A stretch of DNA of 64,000 bases, taken from assembly GCA_963799365.1 (NCBI GenBank), contig CAWCWV010000015.1:310001-374000 (forward strand). Reading direction: 5' to 3'. This DNA comes from Marinirhabdus sp963799365 (lineage in GTDB: Bacteria; Bacteroidota; Bacteroidia; Flavobacteriales; Flavobacteriaceae). This document shows positions 55,714 to 64,000 of the stretch, piece after piece. The number at the start of each line of letters is the position of its first letter. The stretch's first letter is position 1. Made by a program: the position numbers and the translations under genes. The notes beneath the pieces were generated by a model. The model made no database searches, was not told the DNA's origin, and saw only the letters and a list, made by a program, of their open reading frames with translations.

Positions 55714-55745
55714 AAAAAGACCCTGATTTGCATCAAGGTCTTTTA
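55714..55745 (-). terminator. Terminator of aconitase
   Basis: A 14-bp stem with one mismatch (55714-55727 with 55732-55745) and loop TTGC. Read on the minus strand it ends in CTTTTTG. It separates aconitase from the TlpA-like gene. Confidence 0.7.
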
Positions 55746-55760
55746 TAAAATATAAGAGAT

Positions 55761-58028
55761 TTATGAAGCGTTTTCCCTCTTAATCACATTTAGTGCAGAG
55801 CCTTCTCTATACCAGGCAATTTGTGCGCTGTTATAGGTATGGTTTGCTTTTATGATGTCCTTGCTACCATCTTTGTGAGTTACTTCAATAGTCAACGGCT
55901 TATCTGGTGCAAAATCTGCGATATCAACAAAGTTGAACGTGTCATCTTCCTGAATTTTATCGTAGTCTGCTTCATTTGCAAAAGTAATTCCCAACATCCC
56001 TTGTTTTTTGAGGTTGGTTTCGTGAATACGTGCAAAACTTTTTACCAACACTGCCGCAACTCCTAAATGGCGTGGCTCCATTGCAGCATGCTCTCTTGAA
56101 GAACCTTCTCCATAATTATGGTCTCCCACTACAATAGTATAAATTCCTTTTTTCTTGTACTCACGCTGAGTGTCCGGCACACCGCCATACTCACCATCTA
56201 ACTGATTTTTTACAAAATTAGTTTTCTTGTTAAACGCATTCACCGCGCCAATTAAACAATTGTTTGAAATATTATCCAGATGTCCTCTATAACGCAACCA
56301 AGGTCCCGCCATAGAAATATGGTCTGTAGTACATTTTCCGAAGGCTTTTATCAATAATTTTACATTGCTTAAGTCCTCGTCTTTAATTGGTTCAAACGGA
56401 GTTAATAATTGAAGACGCTCGCTATCTTCAGCAACTTTTACGACAACACTTGCACCGTCTGCATTTGGTGCTAGGTACCCATTCTCTTCAACATCGAAAC
56501 CTTTTGGAGGTAATTCTAATCCAACTGGCACATCTAGTTTTACTTCTTGACCGTCTTCATTTGTTAATGTATCATTCATAGGGTCAAAATCTAACCTTCC
56601 TGAAATTGCAATAGCGGCAACCATTTCTGGTGACCCCACAAAGGCATGCGTATTTGGGTTTCCATCTGCACGCTTGCTGAAGTTTCGGTTAAACGAATGA
56701 ACAATAGTGTTTTTTTCTTCTCCTTTTCTATCACTTCTATCCCATTGGCCAATACAAGGACCACAGGCATTTGTAAAGATAGTCGCTCCTAAGTTCTCAA
56801 ATACTGAAAGCAGTCCATCACGTTCTGCTGTAAATCTAATTTGTTCTGAACCTGGGTTGATACCGAAATCTGATTTCGGTTTTAATTTTTTATCGATGGC
56901 TTGTTGAGCTATTGAGGCTGCTCTTGTTAAATCTTCATAAGAAGAGTTGGTGCAAGATCCTATTAATCCCCAATCTACTTTAATTGGCCAATCGTTTTTT
57001 CTAGCCAACTCTCCTAATTGTCCAACTGGTGTTGCTAAATCTGGTGTAAATGGTCCATTAAGATGCGGACGTAATTCAGAAAGATTGATTTCAATTACTT
57101 GATCGAAATATTCTTCTGGGTTAGCATACACTTCCGGATCTCCCGTAAGGTGTTCTCTTACTTTATTTGCTTCATCTGCAATATCAGCACGGTCTGTGGC
57201 ACGTAAGAAACGTTCCATAGCGTCGTCATAACCAAATGTAGACGTGGTGGCACCAATTTCGGCCCCCATATTACAAATTGTCCCTTTTCCAGTACAAGAA
57301 AGGTTTTTAGCGCCAGGACCAAAATATTCTACAATAGCACCTGTTCCCCCTTTTACGGTAAGGATTCCTGCCACTTTTAAGATAACATCTTTAGAAGCCG
57401 TCCAACCACTCAATTCACCCGTTAGCTTTACTCCTATAAGCTTCGGAAACTTAAGTTCCCAAGCCATTCCTGCCATAACATCTACAGCATCTGCTCCACC
57501 TACTCCTATGGCAACCATTCCTAGCCCGCCAGCATTTACGGTGTGGCTATCGGTTCCAATCATCATTCCTCCGGGAAATGCATAATTTTCTAACACTACC
57601 TGGTGAATAATTCCTGCTCCAGGTTTCCAAAATCCAATTCCATATTTGTTAGAAACCGATTCTAAAAAATCAAATACTTCATTACTTGTCTCGTTAGCTC
57701 TTTTCAAATCTGCTGCAGCACCTTGTTTTGCTTGGATTAGGTGATCACAATGTACTGTTGTGGGAACGGCAACATTCTTTTTACCTGCTTGCATAAATTG
57801 CAATAACGCCATTTGTGCTGTTGCATCTTGACATGCAATACGGTCTGGTGCAAAGTCGACATAGTCTTTACCTCTTATAAAAGCCTTTTTAGGCATGCCA
57901 TCCCAAAGGTGGTTGTAAAGAATTTTTTCTGAAAGCGTTAAGGGTTTACCCACAACTTCACGTGCTTTTTCTAAACGCTCTGCCATTTGAGCATATACCT
58001 TTTTGATCATATCTATATCGAAAGCCAT
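55761..58028 (-). CDS. Aconitate hydratase, mitochondrial-type
   Basis: A 755-aa citrate-isocitrate isomerase of the TCA cycle. The [4Fe-4S] ligands are in LIGSCTNSSYEDL (first Cys) and NACGPCIGQW (the CxxC pair). TVHCDHL, SHTVNAGGLG, SDRKGE and the swivel-domain YGEGSSREHAAMEPRHLG are all present. The length and the C-terminal order match the mitochondrial aconitase branch rather than AcnA/IRP1 or AcnB. The upstream 277-nt region is extremely A+T-rich and contains three phased TATCAA repeats (58148-58222). Confidence 0.95.
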   Translation of the reverse strand: MAFDIDMIKKVYAQMAERLEKAREVVGKPLTLSEKILYNHLWDGMPKKAFIRGKDYVDFAPDRIACQDATAQMALLQFMQAGKKNVAVPTTVHCDHLIQAKQGAAADLKRANETSNEVFDFLESVSNKYGIGFWKPGAGIIHQVVLENYAFPGGMMIGTDSHTVNAGGLGMVAIGVGGADAVDVMAGMAWELKFPKLIGVKLTGELSGWTASKDVILKVAGILTVKGGTGAIVEYFGPGAKNLSCTGKGTICNMGAEIGATTSTFGYDDAMERFLRATDRADIADEANKVREHLTGDPEVYANPEEYFDQVIEINLSELRPHLNGPFTPDLATPVGQLGELARKNDWPIKVDWGLIGSCTNSSYEDLTRAASIAQQAIDKKLKPKSDFGINPGSEQIRFTAERDGLLSVFENLGATIFTNACGPCIGQWDRSDRKGEEKNTIVHSFNRNFSKRADGNPNTHAFVGSPEMVAAIAISGRLDFDPMNDTLTNEDGQEVKLDVPVGLELPPKGFDVEENGYLAPNADGASVVVKVAEDSERLQLLTPFEPIKDEDLSNVKLLIKAFGKCTTDHISMAGPWLRYRGHLDNISNNCLIGAVNAFNKKTNFVKNQLDGEYGGVPDTQREYKKKGIYTIVVGDHNYGEGSSREHAAMEPRHLGVAAVLVKSFARIHETNLKKQGMLGITFANEADYDKIQEDDTFNFVDIADFAPDKPLTIEVTHKDGSKDIIKANHTYNSAQIAWYREGSALNVIKRENAS

Positions 58029-58141
58029 ATTTTTTTGGTTTTAAGTATTTAAAGTATCGTAAACCTAACATTTACAAGTCTTGCGAAGGTACAAAATTTT
58101 GAAATATTTTAAAAATATACAACCGAATTGGTTTTTTTACA

Positions 58142-58222
58142 AAAAATTATCAATATAATAAGGTTTTGAATACGTAAAAATATCAAATTGACAATTTCAA
58201 TACCTTAAAATTATCAAATTGA
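58142..58222. promoter_or_regulatory. Three phased TATCAA(ATTGA) repeats upstream of aconitase
   Basis: TATCAA begins at 58148, 58181 and 58212, spaced 33 and 31 nt apart (about three helical turns), each after an A-run. The second and third copies share TATCAAATTGA. They lie 114-195 nt upstream of the aconitase start, in the leader or promoter region. No gene occurs in 58029-58305. Confidence 0.4.
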
Positions 58223-58305
58223 AAAAAAATAAAAGTTTAGTATCATACGATTATAAGCCAAATAAACTCTTGAAAAGATAATTTCAGCATAAAAACTATA
58301 AATAC

Positions 58306-58509
58306 CTATACATTTCCTCTGTAGATTTTTAGCAGCTTTAATATAGCAAAAACTATGGCGAAAAGTTGAAAAATGGAAGCAATAATTAATAGATTAGGAG
58401 CATTTAAAAGGCCAAATCCCCAATGTAAAATTTTAAAAAGTGCAGCAATAATGTAAAAACCAATCCCAATAAGGAATAGTACAATTGGGAATATAAATTG
58501 TTTAAACAC
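58306..58509 (-). CDS. Small two-TM membrane protein
   Basis: A 67-aa protein from a GTG start at 58509. It has two hydrophobic segments: FIFPIVLFLIGIGFYIIAAL, then after a short turn with LFKILHWGFG, NLLIIASIFQLFAIVFAIL. A basic tail ends it. The LFKILHW turn resembles the membrane part of GldL-type proteins, but the match is too short for a firm claim. Its GTG start overlaps the moxR stop by 1 nt, so it depends on moxR translation. It ends the operon. Confidence 0.7.
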   Translation of the reverse strand: MFKQFIFPIVLFLIGIGFYIIAALFKILHWGFGLLNAPNLLIIASIFQLFAIVFAILKLLKIYRGNV

Positions 58510-59462
58510 TAGTATAAACTTTTAATAATCTCTTCGATTGAAAGTCCTTCGGCTTCTGCTTTGTAGTTTTTAATAAGACGGTGGCGTAAAATACCAATCG
58601 CAACTTTTTGTACATCCTCTATATCTGGCGAAAACTTACCATGTAAAGCAGCATTGGCTTTGGCTCCTAGTATAAGGTTTTGTGAAGCACGGGGTCCAGC
58701 TCCCCAATCTATATAGTTTTTAATTATTTCGGGAGCAGCCGGACTTTTTGGTCTGGTTTTGCCAACCAATGTAACCGCGTATTCCACCACATTATCTGCA
58801 ACCGGAATTTTCCGAATTAATTGTTGAAAATCTATAATTTCCTGTGAAGAGAATAAAGCATTAATTTGCTGAGATGTCCCCCCTGTTGTAGTTTTTACAA
58901 CATCTACCTCTTCGCTGAAGCTTGGATAATCTAAATTGATGGCAAACATAAAGCGGTCTAACTGGGCTTCTGGTAATGGATACGTCCCTTCCTGCTCGAT
59001 AGGGTTTTGAGTAGCTAATACAAAATAAGGTAAGTCTAATTTGTAGTGATTTCCAGCAATGGTAACCGCTCTTTCCTGCATTGCTTCTAGTAAAGCTGCC
59101 TGTGTTTTAGGAGGCGTACGGTTAATTTCGTCAGCTAAGATAATATTGGCAAAGATGGGACCTTTGATAAATTTAAACGTCCTATTTTCATCTAGGATTT
59201 CAGAACCTAAAATATCACTAGGCATTAAATCTGGTGTGAATTGAATTCGTTTAAATTGAAGTCCAAGTGCCTGAGCAACGGTGTTTACAAGTAAGGTTTT
59301 GGCAAGCCCTGGAACCCCAATTAGTAATGCGTGTCCCCCAGAAAAAACAGATAATAATACCTGTTCAACTACTTGGTCCTGACCTACAATAACTTTTTTA
59401 ATTTCTTGCCTTAGGGCATTATATTTTTTTACGAGTTGCTCTACTGCCGCTACGTCTCCCAT
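58509..59462 (-). CDS. MoxR family AAA+ ATPase
   Basis: A 317-aa ATPase. The Walker A variant GVPGLAKT (49-56) is diagnostic of MoxR, ILADEINRTPPKTQAALLEAM covers Walker B, sensor residues follow in LATQNPIEQEGTYPLPEAQLDRF, and a helical lid follows. MoxR proteins act as chaperones assembling other proteins, often with von Willebrand-factor proteins, though none is next to it here. Its start is 6 nt after the SurA-like gene and its stop overlaps the small membrane gene. Confidence 0.93.
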   Translation of the reverse strand: MGDVAAVEQLVKKYNALRQEIKKVIVGQDQVVEQVLLSVFSGGHALLIGVPGLAKTLLVNTVAQALGLQFKRIQFTPDLMPSDILGSEILDENRTFKFIKGPIFANIILADEINRTPPKTQAALLEAMQERAVTIAGNHYKLDLPYFVLATQNPIEQEGTYPLPEAQLDRFMFAINLDYPSFSEEVDVVKTTTGGTSQQINALFSSQEIIDFQQLIRKIPVADNVVEYAVTLVGKTRPKSPAAPEIIKNYIDWGAGPRASQNLILGAKANAALHGKFSPDIEDVQKVAIGILRHRLIKNYKAEAEGLSIEEIIKSLY

Positions 59463-59468
59463 ACTATT

Positions 59469-60890
59469 TTAATTACTTGATTTGATCCAATCGCTAGAAA
59501 ACTCACAGTCTTGGTAGTCTTCGTTCACGTTTACATACGTTTGCTTAATTTGCTTGTTTTGCCACGCTTCTATCGCTCTAATTTGTTTTTCTTTTAAAGC
59601 AAGTTCCTGAACACGTTCGTAATCTTTTACAAATTCCGCTGGATGTTCCTCATAACGTTTGTTTACAGTGTAAATTTTAAAAGTTGCTTTTCCTGTTCTA
59701 TCTCTTTCTACAAATACTTTTGAAACCTCATTTTCTGCCAGATTATATACTTTAGCACTCAGGTCTGGATCCATTTTAGTAAGGTCGAATTTAGTATCAA
59801 AAGTGACTGGGTTAATTAGTTGCCCACCATTGTTACGTGTTTCAACCTCTTCGGAATACAAACGAGCGGCTTCTGCAAAAGGTACGGTACCCTCAGCAAT
59901 ACTTGTGCGTACTTTTTCTATTTTTTCTTTGGCTTTGTCAATGCTCCATTGTGGCACTTCAGGATATATAAGAATATGACGTACATCTACTTCCTGCCCT
60001 CTAATTTTATCAACTTTAAGAATATGGTATCCAAATTGTGTTTCAAAAGGTTCGCTAATTTCTCCTTCTAACAAAGAAAAGGCCTGATCTTTAAATTCTT
60101 TGACGTAGGCAGAATTTCTTTTTACCCCTTCCAATAAACCACCACGAGTTTTGGAACCATCTTCTGAATACAATCCGGCTTTGGTAGCAAAACTAACGCC
60201 GTTGTTGATTATATCTTCTCGCATTTGGTTAAGCCTGTCTATAGCAGTTTGCTTCGCTTCTTGTGGCACTTCTGGTTCTACGACTATTTGTGAAACTTCC
60301 ACTTCGGCACTAAATACTGGACGTTCGTCTTCTGGTATGGCAAAGAAAAATTCTCGTACTTCTTCTGGAGTGATTTCAACTTTTTCTACCACTTTGGCCT
60401 GCATTCTCCCTGCTAATTTCAAATTTTTTCTTGCTTCAAATAATTCACTACGTAAATCTGGGAGGCTGTTTTTACGGTAAAATTGAAGTAGTTTTTCTTC
60501 AGATCCAATTTCAGTAGTCATATACTGAAGCAATTGGTCTACTTCTGGATTTATTTCTCCATCACTAACCACAATACTATCTTGTACTGCTTGGTGCAAA
60601 TAGAGTTTGTCTTCCATAAGCTTTCCTATTAGTTGACATCTTGTGATGTCTTCTACAGAAACACCTTGCTGCTGAAATTCTAAATATCCTTTGTCAATAT
60701 CGCTATCTAAAACAACATAATCTCCAACTACAGCCGCCACACCTTCTACCTTATATCTTGAAAATGGTTTTTTAATAGTATCCTTTTTTACTAAGGTAGT
60801 AGCGCTAGAATCTACCACTACTTCAACTTCGTCTTGTGCTTGAGCGAACATCGTGGTACATAATATCAAAAAAGCCAGCATTTTATTCAT
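59469..60890 (-). CDS. SurA-like periplasmic peptidyl-prolyl isomerase
   Basis: A 473-aa protein started at ATG 60890 (MNKMLAFLILCTTMFAQAQ signal). An N-terminal SurA_N-type helical domain (YVVLDSDIDKGYLEFQQQG, then DQLLQYM) leads to two parvulin domains: EVEVSQIVVEP to QFGYHILKVDK and VDVRHILIYPEVP onward, with RGGLLEGVK in the first. The second parvulin is degenerate at the end. The role is outer-membrane protein folding. Its start overlaps the preceding lipoprotein gene by 8 nt. Confidence 0.9.
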   Translation of the reverse strand: MNKMLAFLILCTTMFAQAQDEVEVVVDSSATTLVKKDTIKKPFSRYKVEGVAAVVGDYVVLDSDIDKGYLEFQQQGVSVEDITRCQLIGKLMEDKLYLHQAVQDSIVVSDGEINPEVDQLLQYMTTEIGSEEKLLQFYRKNSLPDLRSELFEARKNLKLAGRMQAKVVEKVEITPEEVREFFFAIPEDERPVFSAEVEVSQIVVEPEVPQEAKQTAIDRLNQMREDIINNGVSFATKAGLYSEDGSKTRGGLLEGVKRNSAYVKEFKDQAFSLLEGEISEPFETQFGYHILKVDKIRGQEVDVRHILIYPEVPQWSIDKAKEKIEKVRTSIAEGTVPFAEAARLYSEEVETRNNGGQLINPVTFDTKFDLTKMDPDLSAKVYNLAENEVSKVFVERDRTGKATFKIYTVNKRYEEHPAEFVKDYERVQELALKEKQIRAIEAWQNKQIKQTYVNVNEDYQDCEFSSDWIKSSN

Positions 60891-61737
60891 TTTCGTATAT
60901 TTCAAAATTGTTATTTTTAATTGCATCTGTTGTAATATCTTTTTCTAATTTTTTTATAAGATCCAACTTTCGTTTGTTGAGAAGAATCTGCTCAATCGTA
61001 GGTTTTACATATACTAAAGGGGCTATATCATTGGGATTAAGCCTGTCTTCAATTTTCAGTAAATATACTCCTAATGAGTCTTGTAAGCGGATAAAATTGG
61101 TTTTTTTTAACTTTTGTTCGTCTGTGGTTTGCAGGATAGGTAGGACCATTTCCAATGCTTCACGTTTTACCCAAGTACTGTCGTTAAGGTTAAAACTTTT
61201 GTATTGTATACTTTCGGCCATTAAATCTTTCTTGTCCTTTACATTGTAGCGCTCTAATTTTTGAGAGGTTTGCGTAAGATTTGTAAAGTCTTTATCAATT
61301 TGAATGTAACGTACTTTAAATAACTGATCGTTGAGTTTGAAATTTTGATTGTTTTCGTTGTAAAAATTTTCAAGTTCATACGCCGAGACTGTACTGTCCA
61401 ACTGCTTACTAATAATAGTGTTTTTATATGCTTCGGTATACAAATCGCGCTTGTACTCTGCTATCAGTTTATTATAATTCTCTTGTTTTTTTTCAGGTAT
61501 ATTTATAATGGCTTGGTCCATTAAAATTTGCTGTGTAGCCCACCTGTTAATATAATTACTCACAATTAGAGTACTATCTTCTGGGGATGTATTTTCTGAA
61601 ATAAGCGCTTTAATATCTTCTTTATATAAAAAACTATTATTTACCCTAGCGATAGGCACACGGTCATCTTTTTCCTTAAAGTAATCGCAACTAGAAACTA
61701 GTAAACCTAAGCACATTATGTATGCTGTTACTTTCAT
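60883..61737 (-). CDS. Lipoprotein with SurA-like N-domain and degenerate parvulin domain
   Basis: A 284-aa lipoprotein with signal MKVTAYIMCLGLLVSSC and Cys17. IARVNNSFLYKEDIKALISE and the following helices resemble a SurA N-terminal chaperone domain. The region FKVRYIQIDKDF to SLGVYLLKIEDRLNPND has the outer strands of a parvulin but lacks the usual G-x-x-G-W/Y-F core. It is likely a chaperone without isomerase activity. It lies between two real parvulins and overlaps both (4 nt and 8 nt). Confidence 0.78.
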   Translation of the reverse strand: MKVTAYIMCLGLLVSSCDYFKEKDDRVPIARVNNSFLYKEDIKALISENTSPEDSTLIVSNYINRWATQQILMDQAIINIPEKKQENYNKLIAEYKRDLYTEAYKNTIISKQLDSTVSAYELENFYNENNQNFKLNDQLFKVRYIQIDKDFTNLTQTSQKLERYNVKDKKDLMAESIQYKSFNLNDSTWVKREALEMVLPILQTTDEQKLKKTNFIRLQDSLGVYLLKIEDRLNPNDIAPLVYVKPTIEQILLNKRKLDLIKKLEKDITTDAIKNNNFEIYENE

Positions 61738-63701
61738 TCGTTATTTAGTTCCTTTTTTATTTTTTTCAAGACTTTCTTATTGACTTTTACATTGTATTTT
61801 GCTCTAAGACTTTTCATCCAGTCCTCTTCAACTTTTATTTGGTAATCGCTTACCAATCTACCACGTACATCCTCTAAACTTTTTTGCATGGGAGGTAAAA
61901 TCTCCTTAACATAAACCACTGTAGATGTTGTGCCGTTTTCATAGGTTTGTGATATACCTTCTTTTTTTATAAAACCATTGGGTAAATTTTTATTCGAAAG
62001 TTCAAATTTGCCTTGTGTTAAGATGGCTTTTACATCTTTATCCTTATTTAGAGCATTCTTCAGTTCTTGTACATCTTTTCCTTGTTTAAGCAAATCTCTT
62101 GCTTGCTCTGCATAATCTGGACTAGTTGCGTTTACAATAATAGCATCTACGCGTTCTTCCCAACTAAACTTATTTTTGTTTATTTCGAAATAGCGTTGCA
62201 GGCCAACAGAATCATTTTGAGCCTTATTCCAAATATTTATTTTCATTAAATCGAAAATGAGCAAACCATCACGGTATTCGTTAATAATTGCTGCATAATC
62301 TTCGTCTTCTTTTTCTAAGGCCTCACGATAATACTTCTTTAAAGCTTCTCTTTCAAATTTGTTATAATAATCCGACAAAGCTTCATCAATAGTCTTAAAT
62401 TTCGCTCTGCGAGTTTGATTTTCAACAATAAATTCTGCAAAATCCCTATAGGTACTAGTTGCTTTTCCACCAATGGTAAACATGGCTTTATCTCCCTGAT
62501 TCGACATAGGCTTCATAACCCACCGACCCGTTAGCAAAGAGTCGTTTAGATAGTTTTTGAAAAAAGGTATATACGGCTCTCCCATCTTAAAACCATATTT
62601 ATCTTTAATCTTAGAATTAACAGTTGCTGTTACAATTTTTGAGCGAGTACCTTCTTTAACTTTCTTGGTTAGCTGTTCTTTCTCTTCTTCGAAACTTGTG
62701 CCCTCATTTATTTTATCCAAACGAGCAATGTGCCAACCCACCTCACTTCTAAATGGCTCCGTTACAGACCCCTCTTTTTTAATATCAAATATTTTTTCTT
62801 CAAACAACTTTGAATTTAATTCTCCTTTTCCAAAAGGACGCAAATTTCCTCCCGTTGTTGCAGAGCCTTTATCATCTGAATACTGCTTGGCCAGATTTTC
62901 AAATTTTTCACCTTGTTGGAGTAACTGATATATTTCTTCAATTCGCTCCTTGGGGTCAAAAGTTCTAGTTTCATCTTCTTTGTCATAAACCATAATATGC
63001 GATACAGATCGCTTTGGTTCTCGCTTGCGAATATCATTCACCTTAATTATATGATACCCGAATTGAGTTCGAACAATCTCAGAAATTGCTCCTTTTTTGG
63101 TGTTGTAAGCTGCTGTTTCAAAGGGATATACCATAGAAAACACCGTGAAATATCCTAAATTACCAGCTGTTTGATTCGCATTTGGTTCTTCTGAATTCTC
63201 TTTAGCTAAACTTTCGAAATCTTCTCCATTTAAAGCACGCTGGCGTAACTTTTCAATTTTTAAGTAGGCCTTTAAAGTATCAGCAGGGTTATCTGTATAA
63301 TTTGAATTAATAAGAATATGGTTGGCACTAATTTCGTTTAAACCTCTATCATAGGCTTCTTTTGCAAGATCTGTTGTAACATTATCTTCATAGATGTAAA
63401 AACGCGATAGTTGTTCTTGATAATTACCTAACTCTTTTTTGTAAAGCTCACTTTCATTCAATTTTTGAGCATATGCTTCAGTGACTTTTAGTTTATAATC
63501 AATAAAAAGCTCTAAATAACCATCTATTGTTTTCTGGTTCTCATCTTGAACTAGGTCTAGATTTTTATTGTAAACCCTTTTAAATTCTTTTACATAAACG
63601 GGTGCTCCATCTATGGTTAAAAGAACATCTTTATTGTTCTGACCGAAAAGAACGGTAGACGCTATAAAAAATAAGACTACTAAAAATGAAATTTTCTTCA
63701 T
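61734..63701 (-). CDS. Periplasmic parvulin-type peptidyl-prolyl isomerase with two PPIC domains
   Basis: A 655-aa exported protein (signal to VLFGQ, residue 21). A SurA-like N-domain (KEFKRVYNKN, then LELFIDYKLKV) is followed by two parvulin domains: ISANHILINSNY to QFGYHIIKVND, and SVSHIMVYDKE to EVGWHIARLDK, each with the G-N-L-G/R core (AGNLGYFTVF, GGNLRPFGKG). A long helical C-terminal part (about 350-655) continues and may close around clients. First gene of the envelope operon, and it overlaps the lipoprotein gene by 4 nt. TATTTTTG occurs upstream on the minus strand, without a -33 box. Confidence 0.88.
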   Translation of the reverse strand: MKKISFLVVLFFIASTVLFGQNNKDVLLTIDGAPVYVKEFKRVYNKNLDLVQDENQKTIDGYLELFIDYKLKVTEAYAQKLNESELYKKELGNYQEQLSRFYIYEDNVTTDLAKEAYDRGLNEISANHILINSNYTDNPADTLKAYLKIEKLRQRALNGEDFESLAKENSEEPNANQTAGNLGYFTVFSMVYPFETAAYNTKKGAISEIVRTQFGYHIIKVNDIRKREPKRSVSHIMVYDKEDETRTFDPKERIEEIYQLLQQGEKFENLAKQYSDDKGSATTGGNLRPFGKGELNSKLFEEKIFDIKKEGSVTEPFRSEVGWHIARLDKINEGTSFEEEKEQLTKKVKEGTRSKIVTATVNSKIKDKYGFKMGEPYIPFFKNYLNDSLLTGRWVMKPMSNQGDKAMFTIGGKATSTYRDFAEFIVENQTRRAKFKTIDEALSDYYNKFEREALKKYYREALEKEDEDYAAIINEYRDGLLIFDLMKINIWNKAQNDSVGLQRYFEINKNKFSWEERVDAIIVNATSPDYAEQARDLLKQGKDVQELKNALNKDKDVKAILTQGKFELSNKNLPNGFIKKEGISQTYENGTTSTVVYVKEILPPMQKSLEDVRGRLVSDYQIKVEEDWMKSLRAKYNVKVNKKVLKKIKKELNNE

Positions 63702-63924
63702 ACCTGTAAAAAATTTTTTTCTGAAATTTGTGCAAAAATAACAAATAATAGCGCTTTGGGAGGTTATTTTATTAAACGTTTTTTATTCAAAATTAGTACC
63801 TTCACTATCGTCTCAAAAATTAAATAGTTGTAATTTGTAGCTATATGTATTTTTTTAATAAAACCTACCAAAAAAGTACTTGTAAACATCTGGATTACTC
63901 AAGTTATTTATAAGCTAAATTGAA

Positions 63925-64000
63925 ATGGAACGTATAAAACTACTTTGGGATTTTAGAGGTCCAAATGCAGAGCCTATTGCCAAACATCATGCCGTTCACT
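63925..64000 (+). CDS. Start of a short conserved flavobacterial protein, cut by window end
   Basis: An open frame from ATG 63925 runs to the window edge (MERIKLLWDFRGPNAEPIAK, then HHAVH). No signal or domain can be seen in 25 residues. It is divergent from the parvulin operon across a 223-nt A+T-rich gap with no further gene. I have seen similarly starting small proteins in flavobacteria, but the function is unknown to me. Confidence 0.6.
   Translation, partial: MERIKLLWDFRGPNAEPIAKHHAVH

Overview
The window looks like chromosomal core sequence from a member of the Flavobacteriaceae (Bacteroidota). The DNA is A+T-rich. Start codons are mostly not preceded by purine-rich Shine-Dalgarno sequences. 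Several upstream regions carry the Bacteroidota promoter pattern (TTG, about 18-20 nt, then TAnnTTTR). Many products are typical of the group: DUF6503 and DUF3124 lipoproteins, OstA-like protein, WbqC, DUF5683, DUF349 and a DUF5684-LepB fusion. No phage, transposase, CRISPR array or obvious genomic island is visible.

Layout. 1-450: three tRNA genes (Ser-GCT cut by the window edge, Pro-TGG, Arg-TCT) with terminators and a tRNA-like relic. 574-5282: DUF3124 lipoprotein, then the divergent pair of a 7TM-HD (PgpH-type) c-di-AMP phosphodiesterase and a thiolase, followed by an NlpC/P60 hydrolase. 5461-11243 (minus): a serine beta-lactamase-fold hydrolase, a TPR protein and gyrA. 11637-16850 (plus): clpC, a decayed DUF6090-like pseudogene and an amidohydrolase lipoprotein. 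17107-23550: a small orphan protein, hutH, a thioredoxin-fold lipoprotein, the bifunctional NAD(P)HX repair enzyme, an acyltransferase and a CoA-type NUDIX hydrolase. 23553-31181: a cyclophilin lipoprotein (frameshifted), sdaA, an NTF2-like protein, panB (frameshifted), an SDR and an M16 peptidase.

31443-36901 is a tightly packed plus-strand run, parA-parB-DUF5683-dapB-lepB-wbqC, linking chromosome partitioning, lysine/peptidoglycan precursor synthesis and protein export. 38060-55128 is a long plus-strand run: SpoU RNA methyltransferase, M48 peptidase, relA/spoT, fur, purA, OstA-like, class III aminotransferase, a TPR protein (frameshifted), two tandem DUF368 genes, aroE, DUF349, a methyltransferase and a YdeI-like protein. 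55133-63701 (minus) holds a TlpA-like protein and aconitase, plus a five-gene envelope-biogenesis operon: two SurA-like parvulins flanking a degenerate parvulin lipoprotein, then a MoxR ATPase and a small membrane protein. A divergent partial gene starts at 63925.

I did not find a clear new multi-gene system. The points most worth a second look are three single-base frameshifts in otherwise intact conserved genes (two in the same GAAGAAC context), and a dispersed palindromic repeat family, one copy of which lies inside the signal-peptide region of the OstA-like gene. Also notable are the tandem overlapping DUF368 genes, the predicted near-leaderless promoters before the SpoU methyltransferase and fur, and three phased TATCAA repeats upstream of aconitase.
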